A stretch of 33,862 bases of DNA. Source: Alphaproteobacteria bacterium. GTDB taxonomy: Bacteria > Pseudomonadota > Alphaproteobacteria > RS24. Of the stretch, positions 8,268-15,976 are shown in pieces. The notes below the pieces were generated by a model. The model was not told the origin of the DNA. It saw only the letters and a list, made by a program, of their open reading frames with translations, and did no database searches. Positions within the stretch are counted from its first letter, which is position 1. Each line of letters begins with the position of its first letter. The translations under genes and the position numbers were made by a program. The stretch lies in NCBI GenBank assembly GCA_022426245.1, contig JAKMDW010000009.1, forward strand, positions 1 through 33,862, read 5' to 3'.

Positions 8268-8996
8268 ATGCAAACCATCAATCTCAACCGACTGGACTTA
8301 CAAGACGGACACGCCCTGCTTGATTTGGGCTGCGGTCATGGCCGCCATACCCATGCTGCTTATTTCCATAAGCGTTGCCAAGCTGTCGGCCTCGACCTCG
8401 GCTTTGAAGACGTCAAAGTGACCCGAAGCGGTTTTGAAGCCAATCCGGATTTGGAGCCGCAAACCGGTGCGGCGCGGCGCTATGATTTAATGGTTGGGGA
8501 TGCGCTCAATCTGCCATTTGAGGACGGGCATTTCGACCGCCTCATCTGCTCGGAAGTGCTGGAGCATATCCCCGATTATCAGGGCGCGCTGACGGAAATC
8601 TGGCGCGTTGTCAAACCGGGTGGGCGCATTGGTATTTCGGTGCCGCATCGCTGGCCCGAGCAAATTTGCTGGCTATTCTCGGAAGAATATCACGACACGC
8701 CGGGCGGCCATGTGCGCATTTTCCGCGCCGGAGACCTGCGCGCCGATTTCGAGGCGCTTGGCTTTACCTTTACCGGCAGGCATTTGAAACACGGCCTGCA
8801 CAGCCCCTATTGGTGGCTGCGCTGCGCCGTCGGCGTCAATAATGACAAAAACCTGCTGGTGCGCGGCTTCAAGAAATTGCTGGAAATTGAGATTTTGAAA
8901 AACCCGCTGCCGCTGCGGCTGCTGTCGGCCATTGCCGACCCGCTAATGGGTAAGAGCCTGGTGCTGTATTTCCAAAAGCCGGACACTGCCATATGA
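8268..8996 (+). CDS. Class I SAM-dependent methyltransferase
   Basis: A 242-residue Methyltransf_11-type enzyme. SAM-binding motif I is LLDLGCGHGRH (residues 17-27), motif II is around DALNLPF, and motif III is LICSEVLEHIPDY with WRVVKPGGRIGISVP. It starts 3 nt after the glycosyltransferase stop and overlaps the next gene by ATGA, so it belongs to the same transcript. The substrate is unknown. The operon suggests methylation of the glycosylated product or its carrier (inference). Confidence 0.85.
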   Translation: MQTINLNRLDLQDGHALLDLGCGHGRHTHAAYFHKRCQAVGLDLGFEDVKVTRSGFEANPDLEPQTGAARRYDLMVGDALNLPFEDGHFDRLICSEVLEHIPDYQGALTEIWRVVKPGGRIGISVPHRWPEQICWLFSEEYHDTPGGHVRIFRAGDLRADFEALGFTFTGRHLKHGLHSPYWWLRCAVGVNNDKNLLVRGFKKLLEIEILKNPLPLRLLSAIADPLMGKSLVLYFQKPDTAI

Positions 8997-10066
8997 GCCA
9001 TATGAGCCACATGAGCCGCCCGACCAGCTTGACCGACGGCTATTTCTCCGGCGCGCGCGACACGATTTTAGCCCTGCAAAACCCTGACGGCTCGATACCG
9101 TGGTTTCAAAACGGCGTCATCGATCCGTGGAACCATTTGGAAGCCGCGATGGGGCTGAACCTTATCGGCGAGCGCGCCGCCGCCGAACACGCCATTCAAT
9201 ATTTGCGCGACAGCCAAGCGGAAGACGGTTCATGGTTTGGGCAGTTGGGCAGTGCCGTGCCGATTGACGAAGCGCTGCACCAATTCACCATGCAGGGCGT
9301 CGAGGAAGGCCACAAGATTCGCGACACGAATTTCATCGCCTATATTGCCACCGCCATTTGGCACCATTATTGCCTGCATGGCGACACCGATTACGCCGCC
9401 GCCAACTGGCCGATGGTCAGGGCAGCGGTTGATTTCGTCATCGCCTTGCAAGCGCCCGAGGGCGATATTCGCTGGACCGCGCCCGACCCGCAAACGCCGG
9501 AAGATGATGCGCTGGTGACCGGCAATAGCTCGATTCACAAAAGCCTGATATGCGCCGAAAATCTGGCCGCCGCTTTGGGCAAGGACGCTGAGAAATGGAC
9601 GGCGGCGCGGGTGAAGCTGGCCGATGCGCTGGCTCATAAGCCTGAACGCTATGACCGCACATGGGCGCCGAAGACGCGCTATTCGATGGATTGGTATTAT
9701 CCGGTGCTGTCGGGTGCGCTATCGCCGGCGCAGGAAAAAGCCCGCCTCGCCGCCCGCTGGGATGATTTCGTGATAGACGGTTTCGGGTGCCGCTGTGTGG
9801 CGGATGAACCGTGGGTGACCGTGGCCGAAAGTGCCGAATTGGTGATGGCGCTGCTGGCGCATGGCGACAAAGCCCGCGCCGAAACCCATCTGGCATGGCT
9901 CGACCAATTCCGCGACGAAAACGGCGCCTATTGGATGGGGATGCAGGTGGAAGAGCGGGTGTTTTGGCCGGTCGAACGCCCCGCCTGGACATCGGGCGCC
10001 GTCATCCTCGCCCACGACGCGGTCCACCAAACAACCCCCGCCTGCGGGGTGTTGGTCGGGCGGTAA
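8993..10066 (+). CDS. Alpha/alpha-toroid protein, prenyltransferase/squalene-cyclase-like repeats
   Basis: A 357-residue cytosolic protein with repeats of the QNPDGSIPWF and DSQAEDGSWFG kind, as in the QW-type repeats of squalene cyclases and prenyltransferases. It also has WNHLEAAMGL and WTSGAVILAHDA motifs. It lacks an obvious DxDD catalytic motif, so a cyclase activity is not shown; a toroid glycan-active enzyme is an alternative. It is coupled to the methyltransferase by ATGA. The first three codons repeat in the DNA (ATGAGCCAT ATGAGCCAC ATGAGCCGC), giving MSHMSHMSR and three possible starts 9 nt apart. Confidence 0.65.
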   Translation: MSHMSHMSRPTSLTDGYFSGARDTILALQNPDGSIPWFQNGVIDPWNHLEAAMGLNLIGERAAAEHAIQYLRDSQAEDGSWFGQLGSAVPIDEALHQFTMQGVEEGHKIRDTNFIAYIATAIWHHYCLHGDTDYAAANWPMVRAAVDFVIALQAPEGDIRWTAPDPQTPEDDALVTGNSSIHKSLICAENLAAALGKDAEKWTAARVKLADALAHKPERYDRTWAPKTRYSMDWYYPVLSGALSPAQEKARLAARWDDFVIDGFGCRCVADEPWVTVAESAELVMALLAHGDKARAETHLAWLDQFRDENGAYWMGMQVEERVFWPVERPAWTSGAVILAHDAVHQTTPACGVLVGR

Positions 10067-10361
10067 ACATGGCCTAGCATCTCATTACCTTAAAAGTAAA
10101 AAGGGGGGATAGTGACTGCCTAAAATGCTTTAACCGCTCTATTTTTTTATATTTCTCTTGATTGAAGATATCCAGCTTTTTGAGAAAAGCTCGAATTAAG
10201 ACCGTCTTTGTTGGGACATCTAATTCAGGTTTATTTTTGGGTAGGCGTAATCTCCAGCCCTAAGCCGGCCTTAAGCTTGGCAGGGCTGTCATTCGCACCC
10301 AAAAACGGGGCGTCAACGGCTGACGCCGTTGAGCGTAACGTGCCACATTCAACAATAGAGA
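10067..10361. other. Convergent intergenic region, 295 bp
   Basis: No gene is seen. It contains several inverted repeats: AGCTTTT-TGAG-AAAAGCT (10174-10191), AGCCCTAAGC with GCTT..AGGGCT (10256-10287), and the terminator-like repeat at 10309-10331. A minus-strand open stretch (..GANDSPAKLKAGLGLEITPTQK-stop) looks faintly protein-like but has no start codon. Confidence 0.4.
10300..10331 (-). terminator. Terminator-like hairpin after the minus-strand methyltransferase, with two alternative stems
   Basis: Read on the minus strand, GGCGTCA-GCCGT-TGACGCC is a perfect 7-bp stem followed by CCGTTTTT, a plausible Rho-independent terminator. An overlapping perfect stem CAACGGC-GTCA-GCCGTTG can form instead, and the two are mutually exclusive. 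The T-run is short, so strength is uncertain. Confidence 0.45.
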
Positions 10362-10970
10362 TTAGATGCGTCTAAGAATTCTCAAACTCTTCACCGCCTG
10401 TTCTTCTTTGAACAGGCCGCTATGCAAAGCGAGTTTGTAAATCTCGTGCGGTGGGCGACCACCATCTGCCGGATTGGGGAAGACGTCGTGAATGGCCAGC
10501 AAGCCGCCTTGCATCACCCGCGCGCCCCAATTTCGATAATCGGCTAACGCGGCGGGCATGGAGTGGCCGCCATCGATAAACACAAAAGCCGGTGCGGCCA
10601 TTGGCAGGCGGGCGACCAGTTGCGACGGACTGAGCGCGGGAATGACCGTGTCCTCCAATCCGGCACGGCGGATATTGGCGCGAAACTGTGCCAGCGTGGA
10701 CATGCCGCCTTCGCCATCGCCCAAATCCGGGTCGAAATATTCTTCGCCCGGCTGGTTTTCTTCCGAGCCGCGATGATGGTCGATCGCCAATAATACGCCA
10801 CCGGCTTTTTGGCAGGCTGTGCCCAGAATGATTGTCGATTTGCCGCAATAAGAGCCGATTTCCACGCATAGACCGTGCGGTAACATTTCTTCCGCCGCGG
10901 CATAAAGCGCGTCGCCCTCAGCCGCGTCGAGAAATCCTTTTACGCTGTCCAACTCAATCGGGTATTGCAT
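10362..10970 (-). CDS. Class I SAM-dependent methyltransferase (Methyltransf_24-like)
   Basis: A 202-residue protein with a SAM-binding core: VEIGSYCGKSTIILG (motif I), LLAIDHHRGSEE (motif II acidic loop) and FVFIDGGHS, then GLLAIHDVF. This is the pattern of Methyltransf_24/cephalosporin-hydroxylase-like proteins often found with glycosyltransferases. Its ATG at 10970 overlaps the stop of the DUF1329 gene by one base (TAATG), so it is cotranscribed with that gene. The substrate is unknown. Confidence 0.75.
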   Translation of the reverse strand: MQYPIELDSVKGFLDAAEGDALYAAAEEMLPHGLCVEIGSYCGKSTIILGTACQKAGGVLLAIDHHRGSEENQPGEEYFDPDLGDGEGGMSTLAQFRANIRRAGLEDTVIPALSPSQLVARLPMAAPAFVFIDGGHSMPAALADYRNWGARVMQGGLLAIHDVFPNPADGGRPPHEIYKLALHSGLFKEEQAVKSLRILRRI

Positions 10971-12316
10971 TACCGCCCAATCTTACGGCGCAGGGCTGAA
11001 GACCCGAAATCGCTTTCATCGAGGTCTTTGGCATCCAAATCTGCCGGTCCGTGGTCGAGCTTGATATGGTCAACGGTATAGCGTCCTGACGCGACATCAT
11101 AAATAGCGTCAAACTCAAAAACGCAGGCCGGAGCCTCATAATAATTTTTGATGAATGTGTGATGCACGCGCTCAAGTTCATTATCGGCATTGTAAATATC
11201 CGACATGAGGAAAATCCAGCTATCCTCATCGACATAAAACACCCGCCGCGCCTGCTCCATATTATATTCAGATTTCAGCGTCGCCTCCAAAACCCAGACC
11301 CGATGCTCTTCATAGCGCAAATAATCAGGGTTTAAATGTTTGGGCGTCAACAGCCCTTCGCGCGGCGTGGTGGTGGCCGAAGCCTTATATGCATTATAGG
11401 GCACAATCATGCGCTTTTTGCCCAGCAACTTCCATTCATAGCGGTTCGGCGCGCCGCTAAAGACAAACATATTGTGGTTTTGGCGCATACCGTCAGCGGT
11501 GGACATCGGGCCGTCATAGGTCACTGCATTTGGTGTGGCGCGCATAATTTTGCGCGTATTGGGATTAAACATCACGCCGTTACGCGGCTCTTCAACTTGG
11601 TCGATTGTATTGAACATTGAAAAACCCGAGGCGCTAAACTGCGCCGGCGCTTTCCAAATGCCCATCCAGTGAAATTGGTCATTCTCATGCTTGGCGTTCG
11701 GCCCTTGCGGGTCGGCATAGAAATTATAACGCCAGTCCTCACGAATAATTTTGGTGCGGCTGCCGTTTGGATAGACGTTCGCACCGCTGGTAACAGCATG
11801 ATAGCGATGGCCGTGCCAATGAAAATTATGGTTCCAGAAAACTTCCAGCGCATTTTTCGGTATCGGAAACGGCACGCCAATGCGGGCGCCGACAACTTTA
11901 TTGCCGTCATTGGTCAATTGCGCCCGCGCAACATTTTTGCGCGTTTCCTGCTGCACGAATTCGGGCAAAGCACATGAACGCCGTGTCGGATAGACATCCA
12001 GCCGATAAGTGTCGGGATGACGCGTGAACATGGTCTTTTGGCCTTCGCTCAAACGCGCGTCATATTGCGCCTTATTTTGCGCCGTGATGGTGTAAAGCGG
12101 CGCATCATCGGCGAACGGGTCGATATGGTCGCCGCCTTTGACATAGCCCGCCGGTGGCGTGGTGATGCCGCCCGTATAAGCCGGAATAACCCCATCTGCC
12201 GAAGCCGCAGGGTTTGCGCCATTGGCGGTTAATTCAGTTCCCAAAAGAGCCGGATCCGCAGCATGGGCGGTAGCAAGACCAAATGTTAGAATAACGGCAA
12301 GTACTTTTTGTATCAT
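10970..12316 (-). CDS. DUF1329 exported protein (outer-membrane lipoprotein-sorting-like fold)
   Basis: A 448-residue DUF1329 protein. A Sec signal peptide is clear (MIQKVLAVILTFGLATAHAA). Family stretches are visible early (GTELTANGANPAASADGVIPAYTGG) and late (RRVFYVDEDSWIFLMSDIYN), the latter typical of DUF1329. The track start at 12397 adds 27 codons; ATG 12316 has AAGGGGAG just upstream and begins the signal peptide. DUF1329 proteins commonly accompany hydrophobic-compound uptake or catabolism genes (DUF1302, MMPL exporters, hydroxylases). Here it is sandwiched between a GPH transporter and a methyltransferase. Confidence 0.85.
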   Translation of the reverse strand: MIQKVLAVILTFGLATAHAADPALLGTELTANGANPAASADGVIPAYTGGITTPPAGYVKGGDHIDPFADDAPLYTITAQNKAQYDARLSEGQKTMFTRHPDTYRLDVYPTRRSCALPEFVQQETRKNVARAQLTNDGNKVVGARIGVPFPIPKNALEVFWNHNFHWHGHRYHAVTSGANVYPNGSRTKIIREDWRYNFYADPQGPNAKHENDQFHWMGIWKAPAQFSASGFSMFNTIDQVEEPRNGVMFNPNTRKIMRATPNAVTYDGPMSTADGMRQNHNMFVFSGAPNRYEWKLLGKKRMIVPYNAYKASATTTPREGLLTPKHLNPDYLRYEEHRVWVLEATLKSEYNMEQARRVFYVDEDSWIFLMSDIYNADNELERVHHTFIKNYYEAPACVFEFDAIYDVASGRYTVDHIKLDHGPADLDAKDLDESDFGSSALRRKIGR

Positions 12317-12396
12317 ATCGAACTCCCCTTTCAGCAAAAGTCTATCCAAAAGAGAATAGGAGACCAAGATGTTTTTACCGCGTCGGACACTCAGCA

Positions 12397-13785
12397 TTAG
12401 GATTTGCTGCGTTGCGCTTCCAGTTCAGCGATAACTTTCTTATGTTCATTTTCGTCGAATTTGAAAGTTGAGAACAAAATCGCGCCGATGATATAGGCAA
12501 AGAATGGCACGCCCGCATAAAGACCTTTAAAGGTCCAGACCACGGTGGCGCTTTGTTCGACATTCGGCACAAAGCCGGATAATGACAAGGCGAAGCCGGT
12601 GACTGTCAGCATCACCCCATATGCCGATTTCGAGACGAAATACCAAGCAGCGAAATAAGCACCTTCTTTGCGTTCGCCGGTGTGATATTCGTCGAGATCG
12701 ATAATGTCGGATTTAATTGACGGGTTAATCGTGCCGCCGCAAGAGCCTGCTGCACCGGCCAGGGCTGCCAATGCAAGCAGCCGCACTTCCATGCCCGGCT
12801 CCAAAGTTATCATGCAGCCAAAGGCAAACGCGGTGGTCAACATAGAGACCAACCAAAGCTGCTTTTTACCGAAGCGTTTGGCCAGCGGTGTCCATAAAGG
12901 CGTCAGCGCAAAAGAGAAGACCATATAAGAGAGAATGAAAAACGGCGCCATTTGCGGCGCGTTCATGACATATTGCGCGGTGTAGAGCGTCAAAATCGTA
13001 ATCGCTGCGCTGCCCAAATTTTCAATAAAAATGACAATCAGAAGAAGGCGCGCATGTTTGTTTTGCCAAATATCGCGCGCCGCAGCCCAGGGCTTTTCAG
13101 GCGCTTTATCGGCAAATTCCGGTCGCTCGCGCAGCACCCACACGCAGACTAATAGGCAAATGGCGGCAAATAATCCGGCATAAAGCGACTGGTCGGCGTT
13201 CAAGGCGCGCACCGCTTCCTCGCTCTCGCCCTCTGCCAGAATGAGAAAATACATTGTGCCGAGCGCCGATATGTAACCGGCAATCCAACCGGCATGACGG
13301 GCCGCAAAAATTTTCGTGCGCTCGTGATAATCATCGGTCAACTCAGCGCCCAATGACATATGCGGCACGATGAACATGGTTTGTGCCGAGAAGAAGCCGA
13401 TAATCGCGACACCCATCCACAGCGCCAGAGATCCGGCCGACATGCCATCAGGCGGTGCCGACAACATCCAGAAAAACAATACGGCAGGCAACACAGCACC
13501 CAGCAGCCACGGGCGGCGGCGGCCCATTGGTGTTTTGGTTTTGTCGGATAAATAGCCGACCAACGGATCGGATATGGCATCCCAGAAACGTGAAATGCCG
13601 TAAATCAAACCCATCAATGCCGGCGCGATGAGCAACACATCGGTTGAAAACTTAAGTGTATAAAGTGTGACGAGGCAGAACATATAACCCGCCCCGACGG
13701 GCGGAAGCGCATAGCTAAAGACTTCCAGCCAACTTATCTCGCGCGCCGATGGCACAGCCATATCGTCTGCATTCGTTACACTCAT
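12397..13785 (-). CDS. MFS transporter, glycoside-pentoside-hexuronide (MelB-like) symporter family
   Basis: A 462-residue polytopic membrane protein with about 12 hydrophobic segments. GPH features are seen in the first loop: GISRFWDAISDPLVGYLSDKTKTPMGRRRPWLL, which holds the family's conserved D-x3-DP and the GRRRPW loop. The start ATG 13785 (AAGGGAG upstream) is better than the track's 13803. It probably imports an organic solute with Na+ or H+; the substrate is unknown. It is first of a minus-strand operon with the DUF1329 gene 80 nt downstream. Confidence 0.85.
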   Translation of the reverse strand: MSVTNADDMAVPSAREISWLEVFSYALPPVGAGYMFCLVTLYTLKFSTDVLLIAPALMGLIYGISRFWDAISDPLVGYLSDKTKTPMGRRRPWLLGAVLPAVLFFWMLSAPPDGMSAGSLALWMGVAIIGFFSAQTMFIVPHMSLGAELTDDYHERTKIFAARHAGWIAGYISALGTMYFLILAEGESEEAVRALNADQSLYAGLFAAICLLVCVWVLRERPEFADKAPEKPWAAARDIWQNKHARLLLIVIFIENLGSAAITILTLYTAQYVMNAPQMAPFFILSYMVFSFALTPLWTPLAKRFGKKQLWLVSMLTTAFAFGCMITLEPGMEVRLLALAALAGAAGSCGGTINPSIKSDIIDLDEYHTGERKEGAYFAAWYFVSKSAYGVMLTVTGFALSLSGFVPNVEQSATVVWTFKGLYAGVPFFAYIIGAILFSTFKFDENEHKKVIAELEAQRSKS

Positions 13786-13931
13786 GAGATTCTCCCTTGC
13801 CAAACAGCACCATTTATCGGCTCAAATGGCAAGAGCCACGATGACGTTATTTAAACGGATTTCGGCTGAAAAGCAGTCTCGACAGCAGCCATTGCCAGAC
13901 ATAGACTGAGCATCACTCGGGAGGAAACCGC

Positions 13932-14456
13932 ATGTCTGACACTTCGGCGCACACTAACGGCAAAGCCCTGCAACAGGGTTTGATTGTTTTAGGGCTGGTT
14001 TTATTCGGTGGCTATTTGCTGTTCGAGCGCGGCCTTGTTGGCGTGCTGTTGGAGGGCGACAAAAGCCGCCTGTCTTGGCTTATTCTCGCTATCTGGCTGG
14101 GCATGAGCGGCCGCTGGCTTTTCTTGCTGCGGCGCATGGAGAGCACAGACGAGATTGCCGAAGAGGATATGCTGCGCTGGCTCAACCATGGTTGGTTTGC
14201 CGCCGATAGCGTTTTGAAAATCGGCCTTTTGGGCACGATTATCGGTTTTATTCTTATGCTCGCGCCGATTGGCGAATTGACCAGCTTTGACGCCGCCAGC
14301 CTACAAAATGCGCTGGCCGCCATGTCTGCCGGTATGGCGGTAGCGCTTTACACAACGCTGACCGGCCTGATTGCCAATATCATTCTGCGCTTTCAGTTCC
14401 AATTTTTGGCCGACGCCATGCAGCAACGCCTGATAAGCCGCGAAGAGGCCGCATGA
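13932..14456 (+). CDS. ExbB/TolQ/MotA-like membrane channel protein
   Basis: A 174-residue protein with four hydrophobic segments (about 15-35, 45-65, 95-115, 130-155). The last two match the ExbB/TolQ/MotA pore signature: LLGTIIGFILML, then an A-x-SAGMAVALYTTLTGLIANIIL helix. In that family this helix lines the proton path. It is short for ExbB/TolQ and lacks a long cytoplasmic loop. The RBS GGGAGGAAA is strong. It overlaps the next gene by ATGA, opening a three-gene operon. What the putative channel energises is unknown. Confidence 0.7.
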   Translation: MSDTSAHTNGKALQQGLIVLGLVLFGGYLLFERGLVGVLLEGDKSRLSWLILAIWLGMSGRWLFLLRRMESTDEIAEEDMLRWLNHGWFAADSVLKIGLLGTIIGFILMLAPIGELTSFDAASLQNALAAMSAGMAVALYTTLTGLIANIILRFQFQFLADAMQQRLISREEAA

Positions 14457-15091
14457 GGGGCGATAAACTTCTCGCACCGCCCGAAGACCAAAATGCCTTT
14501 ACCGACATTTTGTTCAATGCGCTATTGGGCTTCGCCTTCATGTTTTCGGTTGCCTTTATTCTCATTCGACCGGAAGTGACCGAGGGCAAAATTAACCCCA
14601 AAGCCGAATTTATGATTACCGCACAATGGCCCGATGGCCATCAAGACGATATCGACCTGATTGTCGAGGATGGCGAGGGCAATCTGGTTTGGTTCGATGC
14701 GCGCGAGGCCGGACTGATGCATCTCGACCGCGATGACCGTGGTTGGCTGGGCGACAGCATCACTGTTTCGGGCAAAAAGATTGAAAATCCGCTCAACCAA
14801 GAAACTGTTACCATTCGAGGCATTGCGGCGGGCGAATATGTCGTCAATCTGCTGCATTATAAAGCCGAAACCGGCCGCCCTGTGCCGGTGAAGGTGAAAG
14901 TCGAGAAACTCAATCCGCAAGTGACCGTCATTTTCGCCGGCACCAATGAATTGACCGGCGCGGGCGACGAACAAACCGCCGTGCGCTTCAAGCTCGACGC
15001 GACGGGCAAAGTGCTTGGGCTGGCGACACGCGACAAGCTGCTTATCCGGGCCGATGACTTTAATGCCAAGCAATCGGAGGACGCGAAATGA
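14453..15091 (+). CDS. Single-pass membrane protein with periplasmic domain, ExbD/MotB-position partner
   Basis: A 212-residue protein with a short cytoplasmic N-terminus, an acidic-Asn entry (PEDQNAFTDILFNALLGFAFMFSVAFILI) and one transmembrane helix, then about 170 periplasmic residues of beta-rich character. The single Asp (TDILFN) at the start of the helix is placed like the proton-binding Asp of ExbD/TolR/MotB. The periplasmic part is not an ExbD or OmpA-like peptidoglycan domain that I recognise. ATGA overlaps on both sides suggest equal expression with its neighbours. Confidence 0.65.
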   Translation: MRGDKLLAPPEDQNAFTDILFNALLGFAFMFSVAFILIRPEVTEGKINPKAEFMITAQWPDGHQDDIDLIVEDGEGNLVWFDAREAGLMHLDRDDRGWLGDSITVSGKKIENPLNQETVTIRGIAAGEYVVNLLHYKAETGRPVPVKVKVEKLNPQVTVIFAGTNELTGAGDEQTAVRFKLDATGKVLGLATRDKLLIRADDFNAKQSEDAK

Positions 15092-15648
15092 GTATTCCGC
15101 TTCTGCTCGGCCTTGCTTATGCGGTGGTGGCCGCGCTGCTTTTATCCCTCAACCTTCAGACCAAATATCGCCGTGGCATTAAAATCGCCGCCATTCTTGG
15201 CGTAAGCCTTTTATATATCGGCGCGTATCACGGCGCGCAAAACCTGCGCGGTTGGGCGATTTCTGCCGCGCCGCCTAATCCGTTCAAACTGCATTGGGCG
15301 GTGGTTGAAGAACCCGATAAGGCGCGCGGCACCAAAGGCGCGATTTATATTCTAGGGCAGCGCCTCAGCGCGCGCGGGGTGGCCATTGGTGAGCCGCGAC
15401 TGTTTCGCCTCCCCTTCACGCCCGAGCTTGCCGAACAGGTCGATGACGCGCTGACCAAAAAGGAAGATGGCCGCGATTTGGAAGCGCGCCTCAGCTATAA
15501 GGCCGCCACGCCCGACGAGGTTGATGACATACAAAAAAGGGACGGCCAAAAAAGCCGCCCCGATAGCGCCGGTGAAGAGGAAAGGCTGAAGCTCAACTTC
15601 CGTGAACTTTCTGCGCCGGATTTGCCGCCAAAATCTACCAGCCAATAA
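15088..15648 (+). CDS. Uncharacterised membrane protein, third gene of the channel operon
   Basis: A 186-residue protein with two N-terminal hydrophobic segments (about 4-22 and 32-48), a middle domain (HWAVVEEPDKARGTKGAIYILGQ) and a charged, Lys/Glu/Asp-rich C-terminus (KKEDGRDLEARL to the end). No family is recognised. It starts within the stop of the preceding gene (ATGA). The strict overlap pattern with the ExbB-like and ExbD-position genes suggests all three form one complex. Confidence 0.6.
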   Translation: MSIPLLLGLAYAVVAALLLSLNLQTKYRRGIKIAAILGVSLLYIGAYHGAQNLRGWAISAAPPNPFKLHWAVVEEPDKARGTKGAIYILGQRLSARGVAIGEPRLFRLPFTPELAEQVDDALTKKEDGRDLEARLSYKAATPDEVDDIQKRDGQKSRPDSAGEEERLKLNFRELSAPDLPPKSTSQ

Positions 15649-15651
15649 AAA

Positions 15652-15887
15652 CTACACCACCTCGAACATGTCGATGGTCAGGGGTTCGGTGAAGTCGCGC
15701 AGGACCATAACGGCAATGGCGGCGTTTCGGTTGGCGGCGTTTCGGGCAGCTCTTGCAGGCGCTGCGTTTCGCGCGGCGGGTCGGTTGGCGTTTCGGGCGG
15801 CACTGATGCACCGCCGCCACCACCACCGCAGGCTGCAAGAATGAAAGTCCAAATGGTTGACCGTGGTCCGGTTTTATTTTTCTTCAC
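15652..15887 (-). pseudogene. Frameshifted lipoprotein stub with PET-rich linker
   Basis: A GTG at 15887 opens MKKNKTGPRSTIWTFILAACGGGGGG, with a lipobox-like LAAC and a Gly run. A low-complexity linker follows (PPETPTDPPRETQ..PETPPTETPP). The frame ends prematurely at 15678. Shifting one base after the linker gives AIAVMVLRDFTEPLTIDMFEVV and a stop at 15652, which reads like a natural C-terminus. It is probably what is left of a surface lipoprotein after deletion and frameshift. No convincing ribosome site is seen. Confidence 0.4.
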
Positions 15888-15924
15888 CGGAGAAGGATAG
15901 CAGCTTAAGCCCCATAATCAAGCA

Positions 15925-15955
15925 AAGGGCGACCCGAATTTATCGGGCCGCCCTT
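15925..15955 (-). terminator. Hairpin terminator after the PQQ dehydrogenase gene
   Basis: AAGGGCG-A-CCCGA pairs with TCGGG-C-CGCCCTT, a 13-bp stem with one imperfect position. On the minus strand that position is a G-U pair, so the structure is best for the minus-strand transcript ending at 15977. The U-tract is short (CCCTTTG). Confidence 0.55.
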
Positions 15956-15976
15956 CAATTTTCAGCGTGAGGCTGC

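Noticed and set aside
7575-8273. 232-codon minus-strand ORF
   Set aside because: Antisense to the well-supported glycosyltransferase; a shadow frame.
10230-10330. Minus-strand protein-like tail ..GANDSPAKLKAGLGLEITPTQK
   Set aside because: No start codon or ribosome site, and the open stretch is short; could be chance or an unrecognisable remnant.
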